Part shown: positions 53,440-61,470 of the stretch, one piece after another | How the letters are laid out: each line of letters begins with the position of its first letter | Numbering within the stretch: position 1 is the first letter of the stretch | DNA from: Prevotella sp. | Lineage (GTDB): Bacteria; Bacteroidota; Bacteroidia; Bacteroidales; Bacteroidaceae | DNA: 64,000 bases | Assembly (NCBI GenBank): GCA_022781445.1 | Contig: JALETQ010000061.1 | Location: 1 to 64,000 of the forward strand | Direction: 5' to 3' | The notes under the pieces: model-generated | The model's database searches: none | Seen by the model: the letters and a program-made list of their open reading frames with translations, nothing else | Told to the model about the DNA's origin: nothing | Made by a program: the position numbers and the translations under genes

Positions 53440-53525
53440 TGGTCGTGGCATATCAGACGGAAGAGCCATGAACAGCAAGAAATCTGTAACGAAACGCTCT
53501 GATGAACGATTGGGATTTGTCGATT
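53440..53525. repeat. Intergenic repeat R18
   Basis: CCATGAACAGCAAGAAATC, then GAAACGCTCTGATGAACGAT and TGGGATTT: sub-terminal module and terminal word, inverted. AAAATTGGTCGTGG at 53437 is a diverged left end. Confidence 0.6.
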
Positions 53526-53662
53526 CAAAGCGTTCGTTATCATCGAAAAGACATCGGCTCCTGCTGTCTATTCCTCCGAAAACCGACCTCCGAAATCCTT
53601 GCCGTGAAGTACCTGTCGTGTCGAAAAACAAAGGCATAAAGGTATATCGGTGAAGCATCATG

Positions 53663-53692
53663 TTTGGAAACGGTTTTATTTTCTTATCTTTG
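53663..53692 (+). promoter_or_regulatory. Promoter of the PAP2 gene, nearly leaderless
   Basis: TTTG (53663-53666), 18 bases, TATCTTTG (53685-53692). The start codon follows only 4 bases after the box, so the mRNA would have almost no leader. Confidence 0.65.
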
Positions 53693-53696
53693 CACC

Positions 53697-54266
53697 ATGA
53701 TCAAAAGAATTGTTTGCTGGATATTCGTTCTTCTGTCGAGCCTCCAACTGTCGGCACAAGACAAGACTTACCATGGTGATGGTATCGATACTTACTTGGA
53801 ATATTCCCCCTGGCTGGCAGTTTATGCGCTCAAAGCCCTGAGTGTGGAGAGTGCAAGTTCATGGAAACGACTGCTCGTCAATTCGGCTTTATCGTATGTC
53901 GTGGCTGCAGGAAGCGTTCAACTTCTCAAAACAACTATTCACGAACGCCGCCCCGACGGCACCAACAACCGCTCGTTCCCTTCGGGCCATGCCGCCATTT
54001 CGTTCGCCGGAGCCAACGTGTTGCACCACGAGTATGGCCAACTGAGCCCGTGGATCAGTGTTGGCGGCTTTGCCGCAGCCACTTTCGTTTCGGTCGACAG
54101 GGTAGTGCGTAACCGTCATCATTGGTATGATGTGGCTGCCGGTGCGGCCATCGGCTACCTGTCGACCGAACTTGGTTACCGTTTGGGCGACCTCATCACA
54201 GGCGAACGAAGCCGTTACGACATCTCGGTAAGCCCCCAAGGACTGTCGATGGCGGTGCGTTTCTGA
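53697..54266 (+). CDS. PAP2-family phosphatase
   Basis: 189 residues from the only sensible ATG (53697), with a signal peptide or first helix (MIKRIVCWIFVLLSSLQLSA). All three PAP2 motifs are present: K-x6-RP at 78-86 (KTTIHERRP), PSGH at 95-98 and R-x5-H-x3-D at about 135-145 (RVVRNRHHWYD). PAP2 enzymes dephosphorylate lipid phosphates such as undecaprenyl diphosphate or phosphatidic acid outside the cytoplasm. The short length and single N-terminal hydrophobic segment suggest a periplasmic or outer-membrane form, as known for some Bacteroidota enzymes. Its final strand GLSMAVRF resembles an outer-membrane end. Confidence 0.88.
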   Translation: MIKRIVCWIFVLLSSLQLSAQDKTYHGDGIDTYLEYSPWLAVYALKALSVESASSWKRLLVNSALSYVVAAGSVQLLKTTIHERRPDGTNNRSFPSGHAAISFAGANVLHHEYGQLSPWISVGGFAAATFVSVDRVVRNRHHWYDVAAGAAIGYLSTELGYRLGDLITGERSRYDISVSPQGLSMAVRF

Positions 54267-54462
54267 CTCCCTTTTTCTCACGGAAAAAGCGTTTGTCAGT
54301 AACCCGGTAGGCAGTTCACGATGATAAGCCGGCCGAGACTTGTAATCGGCTTTGGATAGACATTCTTAAACATTTTGCTTTTTGGTACTTAATAAAAAAT
54401 AAAGGGTGGCAAATGTTTTGTTAATTTAACTCTGCACAGATGTGTGTGTGTGATGTTTTTGT

Positions 54463-54470
54463 TATATTTG
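54463..54470 (+). promoter_or_regulatory. -7 promoter box (TATATTTG) of the surface-protein operon
   Basis: TATATTTG lies about 65 bases before the first gene. Upstream is a TG-repeat (TGTGTGTGTGTG, about 54441-54452) where the -33 element would sit. Confidence 0.5.
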
Positions 54471-54535
54471 CCCGCAATTCTTTCGAGAATCAACCAAACT
54501 ACGCATACGTTTTTTAATCTACTTAATAAATATCT

Positions 54536-57500
54536 ATGATGAAAAAGTACTTGACAACAAAAGGACTTCTGACATTGATTGCCCTATGCTTTGCATTCGT
54601 GGGGTATGCTCAGAAAATCAAAAGTTTTCCCTCCGTGATGCCAAGCATGATGGGAGTTCCGATGGTTCAGCCACAGAACAGTTATGAAATCAACCCCAAG
54701 AAGGGTGTGCTGATGTATGGCAGCACGATGAAAGACTCGGACGGTAACCTCCATTATGTGAAGTTCTATGAGAACGACGCTTACAATGTGGAAAAACTTT
54801 TTGAAGTTTATCCCGAAGACAACGGACTTCATTTACGTACACTCCGTGCCGGTGTACTCACGCCACAAGGCTATTACGGCTACATCGTAGACGTGCTAAG
54901 CTTTTTTGAAATTCCCAAACAGTTCGTCAAAGTCGACTTCGAGGGCAAGAAAGTCACCGAAATCGCTGATCTTACCTACATCGACTACGAGAATGACTGG
55001 CCCACGATTTACGATATGACTTACGACTACAAACGTAACAAAGTATGGGCTTTGGGTCGTAACAAGTACGAAACCAAGTCGGATGTGTTTTCCATCAACC
55101 TCACCGACGGAACCTATAAGAAAGAGGCTACGTTGGGCTTTTACGCATGGGCTTTTGCCGTCAATTATGACGGTGACGTTTATGCAGTGAAGGGAAAACC
55201 CGACGCAAACGACGAATATTATGAAGGTTCTTATCTGACCAAGCTCGATGCCGACAATAATTTTGCAGAAGTTTCTCAATGGGAAATGAAACCCGAAGGA
55301 TCTGCATTCATCCCCAACTTCAGCCACACCATGGAATTCGACCATGAGTCAAACAAACTCTATTGGCTCGGTGTCAACAACTATTACGAACAGCGCATCT
55401 TCGTGATCGATGTCGACAAGAAGACCATTGCAAGAAAAGGACAGTTCTATGCCAACCATATTGTATCGCTGGGCATTCCGTTCATCGGTGCCGACAACCG
55501 CGATGCTGCCGGCAAGGTAAACGACCTCAAAGGCACTTCGCCCGAAGACAACAGTCTCAAAGCTACCCTCACCTGGACCAATCCCACTACCAACTGGCGC
55601 GGAGGTAATCTCGAAACATTGCTCAAAGTGACCGTCAGCAAGGGCACAAGAGACAATGTCATTGCCACTGTCGATGCCAAAGACAAGATGGGCACTGCCA
55701 TGACATGGACCGACGAGAAAGCCACACAAGGCATCAACAAATACTTCCTCACCACCTATCGTAAGGACGGTGAAAAAGGATTGGTGGACAGCATCAATGT
55801 ACATGCGGGTGTTGACGTGCCCGGCAATGTGGAGAACATCCGCATTCAGGCTGTCGGAGAAGACATCCGTCTTGAATGGACCAAACCCTCTTCGAGTGCC
55901 ACCGGCAAGAACTACGATGAGGCAACCCTCAAATACGATATCGTGAGAATGCCCGACAACAAGACTGTTGCCACCGACCTCACCAATACTTCATTTGTTG
56001 ACAACACCGTCGCTACGTATGGCAAGTATTACTATGTCATTACTTCGAAGAACAAAGAAGGCGTAGGACAGTCAGCCAAATCAACCGCCATCTTTGCCGG
56101 AAAGGCATACACTCCGGCCTTCGTGGAAGACTTTGCCACACAGGAACAGGCCGACCGCTGGACCAGTGTGGACAACAATCAGGATCTCAAGATGTTCAAT
56201 TACTCGGGCGGTAAGTTAAAAGAACTCATGAATTTCCTCATCTATTCAAGCATGACTGCCAAGGCCGACGACTATCTCTTCTCGCCCAAGTTTGCTCTGA
56301 AAGCCGGTAAGAGCTACCGTGTTGTCTTCGATGCCTTTATGGCAACAGCTCGAGATGCCATGTATAGCTTCGCCATCACCTATGGCAAGGAACCCGTTGC
56401 TGCCGGGCAGACAAAAGTGGTCGCTTTCGAAGACATTCGTCCGAAAGAACATCATATTGTGAAGTCTTATCAGGGAATGTTCACCGCTCCCGAAGACGGA
56501 ACCTTCCATGTGGGCTTCCATTACTATAGCGATCCCTCGGCTCCTGCCGGAAGTATGGGCGTGACAGGTTTCAAAATCGAAGAAGTGTTCGATGTTGACC
56601 TCGCAGCTGCTGAGCTTACCACACAAGGACTTGTTGCCGAAACTCCCTCTGCCGTAACGGTGAAAGTGAAGAACGTGGGCAAGACTGCCAAGGCAAACTA
56701 CAAGGTTCAAGTGCTCAACGCCGCCGATAACAGCGTTTTGGGCGAAACAACCGTTGCCGAAGAACTGGCTGCCGAAGCTGAAGCTGATGTATCCGTGCAA
56801 GTGACAATGGCACAGTCGGGCAAAGTGAACCTCATCGGTAAAGTCATCCTCGCCGGCGACTTGAATGCCGCCAACGACATGACCAAGGCCACCGAGTTCA
56901 ATGTGTTGCCGAAAGGTTCGGCCACTTGGAACATCGAACTCAACGGTAAGAATCCCGGTCAATCGACCACCGAACCGATGAACTTCATGAACCATTACTC
57001 GACCGTCGAAATGGTTTATACCGCCAAGGAAATCGACCAGACAAAGGGTACCGCCATCCACGGCATCGCCTTCCAAGGTACTCCCAACGACCTTGCCGAG
57101 GCTGTGAAGACCAAAGTGAAGATCTACATGGGCAACACTGACAAGAAAGATACTTACAGCAGTCCTACCAAAGCCGACGAATGGAGCAAAAACGAAACCC
57201 TCACCAAGGTGTTCGACGGTGAAGTAACCCTCGAACCGGGGACCGAAACCGTGAAGATTCCGTTCATGTTTGATACTCCGTTCGAATACCAACTCGGCAA
57301 GAACCTCGTCGTACAGGTATGGAAAGAAGGTGAAAGCAGCAATCTCTTCCCCATCTTGTTCAACGTCTACAACGTGGATTGGTACAATCCGATGATGATC
57401 CGCTACAACGGTCGCATGGAATTCAGCTACCTCGAAGAGTTCTTTGCCGTTGCCGGTAAACCCGTAGGTTTCCTTGCCATGGGCATTTCCCAAGGCATCA

Positions 57501-57736
57501 ATGATATGACCGTCGGCGGAAACGTGTCTTACAACGAAAGCGAAGGCACTCTGTCGTTCAACGGCATGGACGTTGCACGTGTTCAGGTGTTCGACACGAT
57601 GGGCCGCCTTGTCGCTGCACAGAACGTCGCTGCCGGACAGACTACCATGAAAGCCAGCCTCGGTAAAGGTATCTACGTGCTCAAATTAGTTGCCGGAAAC
57701 GGTAAGACAAATACGCAAAAAATTGCTATCAGATAA
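54536..57736 (+). CDS. T9SS-type secreted multi-domain surface protein, paralogue 1
   Basis: The 1066-residue product has a signal peptide (to about residue 25, VGYAQK). A propeller-like N-terminal half follows (about 40-320; YDMTYDYKRNKVWALG, FSHTMEFDHESNKLYWLG), then two FnIII-like segments (about 335-525; LKATLTWTNPTTNW, DIRLEWTKPSSSATG), a jelly-roll domain (about 530-680; FVEDFATQEQADRWTSVDN), a CARDB-like segment (about 690-800; PSAVTVKVKNVGKTAKANYK) and a T9SS tail (RVQVFDTMGRLVAA ... GKGIYVLKLV). The layout matches the gene at 61471, so the two are paralogues. It is the first gene of a tightly packed run. The function is unknown; adhesion or binding of host material is inferred from the domains. 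Confidence 0.85.
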   Translation: MMKKYLTTKGLLTLIALCFAFVGYAQKIKSFPSVMPSMMGVPMVQPQNSYEINPKKGVLMYGSTMKDSDGNLHYVKFYENDAYNVEKLFEVYPEDNGLHLRTLRAGVLTPQGYYGYIVDVLSFFEIPKQFVKVDFEGKKVTEIADLTYIDYENDWPTIYDMTYDYKRNKVWALGRNKYETKSDVFSINLTDGTYKKEATLGFYAWAFAVNYDGDVYAVKGKPDANDEYYEGSYLTKLDADNNFAEVSQWEMKPEGSAFIPNFSHTMEFDHESNKLYWLGVNNYYEQRIFVIDVDKKTIARKGQFYANHIVSLGIPFIGADNRDAAGKVNDLKGTSPEDNSLKATLTWTNPTTNWRGGNLETLLKVTVSKGTRDNVIATVDAKDKMGTAMTWTDEKATQGINKYFLTTYRKDGEKGLVDSINVHAGVDVPGNVENIRIQAVGEDIRLEWTKPSSSATGKNYDEATLKYDIVRMPDNKTVATDLTNTSFVDNTVATYGKYYYVITSKNKEGVGQSAKSTAIFAGKAYTPAFVEDFATQEQADRWTSVDNNQDLKMFNYSGGKLKELMNFLIYSSMTAKADDYLFSPKFALKAGKSYRVVFDAFMATARDAMYSFAITYGKEPVAAGQTKVVAFEDIRPKEHHIVKSYQGMFTAPEDGTFHVGFHYYSDPSAPAGSMGVTGFKIEEVFDVDLAAAELTTQGLVAETPSAVTVKVKNVGKTAKANYKVQVLNAADNSVLGETTVAEELAAEAEADVSVQVTMAQSGKVNLIGKVILAGDLNAANDMTKATEFNVLPKGSATWNIELNGKNPGQSTTEPMNFMNHYSTVEMVYTAKEIDQTKGTAIHGIAFQGTPNDLAEAVKTKVKIYMGNTDKKDTYSSPTKADEWSKNETLTKVFDGEVTLEPGTETVKIPFMFDTPFEYQLGKNLVVQVWKEGESSNLFPILFNVYNVDWYNPMMIRYNGRMEFSYLEEFFAVAGKPVGFLAMGISQGINDMTVGGNVSYNESEGTLSFNGMDVARVQVFDTMGRLVAAQNVAAGQTTMKASLGKGIYVLKLVAGNGKTNTQKIAIR

Positions 57737-57747
57737 TGTATTACAAC

Positions 57748-59610
57748 ATGAAAAATAAACTTTTTTCAGCCCTCTTCTTCTGTGTTGCAGCAATGTTCCC
57801 GTTCTCGGGAGCATTGCATGCGCAGGAACAGCCCGTAAGACTGGGCTATTGTGAAGACCATACCGGTGGCCCGTTGGTACCTGCCGGTGATGCCGAAGCT
57901 GCAACCATCAACATCGGTATCAAGCTGCCTGCCAATCTGCTCAAGAAATACGCCGGCAACAAAATCAACCGCATCGATTTTGCCATCGAAAACAAAGTCA
58001 GTGAATACATGACGGTCTTTGTTACCAAAGATTTCGAGAAAGAACCTGTTGCGAAGAAGATCATCAAGGATCACAAACCCGGATGGAACAGCGTCACACT
58101 TGACAAATCCGTTGAAATCACCGGTACCGAAGACTTGTATATCTGTGCCAACTATATGGTCGATGCAGAGAAATATTCCACTCCTGTTTTCTTGCTCGAC
58201 CATAGTATGGGAGGTGTTTTCGGAGTGAATTACTATGGTAAAGACGGTAAGTTCTACTTATTGAAAACAAATCTTGTCAACCATAACTTCTGTATCAGAG
58301 CCTTTGCCGATGGCGGAACCAAGCCCAAGGGTGATGTCGGTATCTCCGACTTGTTCGGTAACGGAATGGTTGTGATGGATACCCCGCAGACTTACACCAT
58401 GCAGGTAAGAAACTTCGGTATGGAAAACGTGACAAGTCTGACGCTGGACATCAAAGCAAACGATAAAACTTTCGATACAAAAGAACTTTCCGGACTGTCG
58501 CTGGCGCACAACGAGCAGTTGAAGTTTGAAGTTCCCAACGTGAAATTTCCCCTCGAAGGCAACAACAAGTTCTCCGTCGAAGTTACAAAAGTGAACGGCA
58601 TTGTCGATGCTGATCCTACAGACAACATGGTGTCTTCACCCATCTATGCTGTCAAGCCCAATGCCGAAACCTATGTCCACACACCGTTGTTTGAAGAATT
58701 TACCAAGGAAAGCGATCCGCAAAGTGTTGAGGCTCACAGCCTTTATAAACACGTCATCGATGCCTATGACAAAGGATCGTTCATCTGGGTGAAGCATCAT
58801 CTCAAGGATAAATTCGCGCTGGCGGGAGAAGAACCCGATTACGGATACTTCTTCGGCACAGGAAAACCTTTCACGCCTTCCATCATGGTTGACCGTGTAA
58901 TGTTTGATAACATGCCTGGTGACCGCGGACCGGCTTACCTCGTGGAGGACAGCCGCGTGCTCGAATCGCTCTTCAACGAAGCCAAAGAACTGATAACCTT
59001 TGTGCAGCCTTATATCAAAGTTGATTACAACAAGGAAACACGAAAGATGGATGTGAAGGTCGATGTGGAAAGCAGCGTGAAGGAAATGCTTTATCAGACG
59101 AACCTTAAACTCTCGGTGTATGCCATTGAAGACGGCGTGGCAACAACCACACAGAAAGGTGCGTCCAACTATCATCAGTACGGTGTCATCCGAAAAGTGC
59201 TCAGTGAACCTTGGGGAGACGACATCAGTCTTGAGAAATATCAGTTGACCAAGGATTATTCCTTGACAGTTGACCCGACATGGAACCCCGATAACATGCG
59301 CATTGTCGCCTTTGTACACAACCAAGACATGAAAGATTATGCCAACTGCATGGTCTACAACACCTCGCAAGTGTATGTTTCGCCCGCTGCCGGTATCGAC
59401 AAAGCCGTGACGGAAGGCGGATCCGACAAACCTGTTGTGGCTTATATGGGCAACCGTCTGTGGGCTGCCAACGGTTATCACGTGGCAGGAGTCTATGGCG
59501 TGGACGGACAGTCTTACTCTCAAACAAACCTTGCCAACGGTCTTTACATCGTGAAGGTGACCGACGGTAAGCATACCCATAACGTGAAACTCCAAATCAA
59601 CAACCGATAG
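57748..59610 (+). CDS. Omp28-related secreted protein with T9SS tail and lost active-site cysteines
   Basis: The start at 57748 gives 620 residues (an in-frame ATG at 57736 overlaps the upstream stop). After a signal peptide come a jelly-roll-like part (CEDHTGGPLVPAGDAEAATI, LYICANYMVDA), a CARDB-like segment (TYTMQVRNFGMENVTSLTL) and a domain resembling Omp28 (THTPLFEEFT-like VHTPLFEEFTKESDPQ; IDAYDKGSFIWVKHHL; PFTPSIMVDRVMFD). In Omp28 relatives EEFTG is followed by a thioredoxin-like Cys-x-x-Cys; here those positions hold no Cys. The tail (VYGVDGQSYSQTNLANGLYI) is a T9SS sorting domain. It is 11 bases after the upstream gene. Confidence 0.8.
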   Translation: MKNKLFSALFFCVAAMFPFSGALHAQEQPVRLGYCEDHTGGPLVPAGDAEAATINIGIKLPANLLKKYAGNKINRIDFAIENKVSEYMTVFVTKDFEKEPVAKKIIKDHKPGWNSVTLDKSVEITGTEDLYICANYMVDAEKYSTPVFLLDHSMGGVFGVNYYGKDGKFYLLKTNLVNHNFCIRAFADGGTKPKGDVGISDLFGNGMVVMDTPQTYTMQVRNFGMENVTSLTLDIKANDKTFDTKELSGLSLAHNEQLKFEVPNVKFPLEGNNKFSVEVTKVNGIVDADPTDNMVSSPIYAVKPNAETYVHTPLFEEFTKESDPQSVEAHSLYKHVIDAYDKGSFIWVKHHLKDKFALAGEEPDYGYFFGTGKPFTPSIMVDRVMFDNMPGDRGPAYLVEDSRVLESLFNEAKELITFVQPYIKVDYNKETRKMDVKVDVESSVKEMLYQTNLKLSVYAIEDGVATTTQKGASNYHQYGVIRKVLSEPWGDDISLEKYQLTKDYSLTVDPTWNPDNMRIVAFVHNQDMKDYANCMVYNTSQVYVSPAAGIDKAVTEGGSDKPVVAYMGNRLWAANGYHVAGVYGVDGQSYSQTNLANGLYIVKVTDGKHTHNVKLQINNR

Positions 59611-59614
59611 AGAA

Positions 59615-60115
59615 ATGAGAAAAAACAATTTGATATTGTCATTAAGCTTGGCTGCCACTTTATGTGGCATTCAAGCTTTTGCACAAAATGAGGGTGCGGT
59701 CAAAATGGTTGTGACAATGAATGATAATGCTTCGACCAAGAGTTTTGACCTCGACAACGTGAAGAAACTCATGTTCAGAAACGATGAAATGTTCGTCTGG
59801 AAGAACGATAAAAGCGAAAGAGAAGTCTTTTTGATGGACGACATCCGCCACATCCGTTTTGAAGGACTTGTGGACGGCATTGAAACCGTGACGACCGACT
59901 TCACTCGTGGAACGATTGTTCCCCTTTGTCGCGACGGCATCTTGGAGATTAAAGGATGGAACGGCGAGCCTGCCCGTCTGCAAATCTTCAACATCAGCGG
60001 CATGAATATGCTCTCCTTGTCTGCATGGAACGGCGAAAACATCGATGTTTCTGCCTTCACCCGCGGAACCTATATCCTTAAAATCAATACCCAAACCGTC
60101 AAATTCATCAAGTAA
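59615..60115 (+). CDS. Small secreted protein with T9SS-type tail
   Basis: 166 residues. A signal peptide (to about 23, AFAQ) is followed by two short VxF-type units (about 30-85; MVVTMNDNASTKSFDLDNVK, VFLMDDIRHIRFEG) like the N-terminal module of the nuclease at 3884. A T9SS tail follows (about 95-166; LQIFNISGMNMLSLSAWNGE ... RGTYILKI). It is little more than a module plus an export tail, so it may be a small surface ligand. It begins 4 bases after the previous stop codon and the next gene follows after 3 bases. Confidence 0.8.
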   Translation: MRKNNLILSLSLAATLCGIQAFAQNEGAVKMVVTMNDNASTKSFDLDNVKKLMFRNDEMFVWKNDKSEREVFLMDDIRHIRFEGLVDGIETVTTDFTRGTIVPLCRDGILEIKGWNGEPARLQIFNISGMNMLSLSAWNGENIDVSAFTRGTYILKINTQTVKFIK

Positions 60116-60118
60116 ACC

Positions 60119-61432
60119 ATGAAAAAAATATTATTGTCTTCATTGTGTCTGTTGTTTGCTTTCGTGGCATCTGCCCAAGTAAATCCCAATAGAATGATCA
60201 TCCAGCCCAAACAAGGAGACCACGTGGGCTATCTGGTTGAACGCATAGACAGCGTGTACTTCACCAAAATCGAAGGACGTGTGGCTGCCGATGTGAAGTT
60301 CAAAAGCTACAAAACCGGCAAGGCCGACACTGTTGTTCTGTCCGTAACGATGACTCCCGAGTGTAAAGGCTTCCGCATTGCGTGCATCCCTGCCGTCCGT
60401 GCCAATGCCCTCACGAGCGATGCTTCGGTGGCAACCTACTTGGAAAAAACCGGTGAAACCATGTATTTCAAAGATTTCACCAACGCCGAGATGTACGGCT
60501 TTGAAGAGCCTTTCAAGCCCGCTACCGAATACACTCTGATTACGATGGGTTACGATAAGTATGGTATCGCCTGCAGCGCATCGCGTTCCAACTTCACCAC
60601 TCCTGCCGCCCAGGTGGTCGGAAGTCCTGCCGTCGAATGGAAAGTCGACGAACTGGGCAGCGACAAACTGGTCATGACATTCACCGCCAATAACGATTGT
60701 GCCAACTTTGCAACCTGTCTTTTCAAAGCCGGCGAGGCACAGGCACAGTTCGAACAGTGGGCACCCATGATGGGATTTGCCAATATGGGCGACATGATCA
60801 AGCAGTGGAGCGGCAAACTCTATCAGGACAAAAATACGCAGACATGGAACAATCTTATCCCCAATACCGATTATGAGATTTATGTGCTGCCCCTCGATGT
60901 AAACGGAAACTACGGAAGCATGGTGATTGCCAATGTCAAGACCAAGGCCATCGGTGGCGAAGGCTTGGCTGAAATGACCATTGAAATAGGTCAATTCGGC
61001 GGCGATGCCACCGGCGGTTACTACCAAGAAGTAATCTATACGCCCAACGATCAGGTGTCTTTGCACAGGGATATCATTCTCGCGACCGAGAATTACAACA
61101 AGCCCGAGTGGGGTGAAGCCGGCGTGAAGGCATTCCTGATGGAAGACAATCCCAAGGATCCCTATTGGAATCAGTATGGTGTAGATGCTGCCAAATGGAC
61201 GGTTACTCCCTCGACCGAATACATTGCCTTCTCGATGGCACAGAACATCAAAGGCGAATGGGGACCTTTGGCAACCAAGACATTCACCACTCCCGCATCT
61301 GCTTCTGCCGTCAATGCCGCTAAGGTGCAAATTCCTTATCGTTTGAACAATGGGGGCTTGAATGTGGGTGTTGTGCCTGCTGCATTCAAGAACGGTGTGA
61401 TGAAGCGCGGTGTTCGTTTGGTTCAGAAATAA
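60119..61432 (+). CDS. Secreted protein with FnIII-like segments, unknown function
   Basis: 437 residues with a signal peptide (to about 19, VASAQ). The N-terminal module MIIQPKQGDHVGYLVERIDS ends in VYF and matches the pattern of the two proteins above. Three FnIII-like segments follow (KADTVVLSVTMTPECKGFRI, GSDKLVMTFTANNDCANFAT, GLAEMTIEIGQFGGDATGGY), each with loop residues such as PNTDYEIYVLPLDVNGNYGS. The C-terminus (PAAFKNGVMKRGVRLVQK) lacks a clear T9SS sorting domain, unlike its neighbours. It may depend on a different anchoring route or a partner. Confidence 0.75.
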   Translation: MKKILLSSLCLLFAFVASAQVNPNRMIIQPKQGDHVGYLVERIDSVYFTKIEGRVAADVKFKSYKTGKADTVVLSVTMTPECKGFRIACIPAVRANALTSDASVATYLEKTGETMYFKDFTNAEMYGFEEPFKPATEYTLITMGYDKYGIACSASRSNFTTPAAQVVGSPAVEWKVDELGSDKLVMTFTANNDCANFATCLFKAGEAQAQFEQWAPMMGFANMGDMIKQWSGKLYQDKNTQTWNNLIPNTDYEIYVLPLDVNGNYGSMVIANVKTKAIGGEGLAEMTIEIGQFGGDATGGYYQEVIYTPNDQVSLHRDIILATENYNKPEWGEAGVKAFLMEDNPKDPYWNQYGVDAAKWTVTPSTEYIAFSMAQNIKGEWGPLATKTFTTPASASAVNAAKVQIPYRLNNGGLNVGVVPAAFKNGVMKRGVRLVQK

Positions 61433-61470
61433 GAATTCAACAAATATCTAAAAAAAATCTACAATTAATT

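Noticed and set aside
2617..53525. CRISPR array
   Set aside because: The repeats are dispersed over the whole window, vary in length and have inverted ends; there is no regular repeat-spacer pattern and no cas gene.
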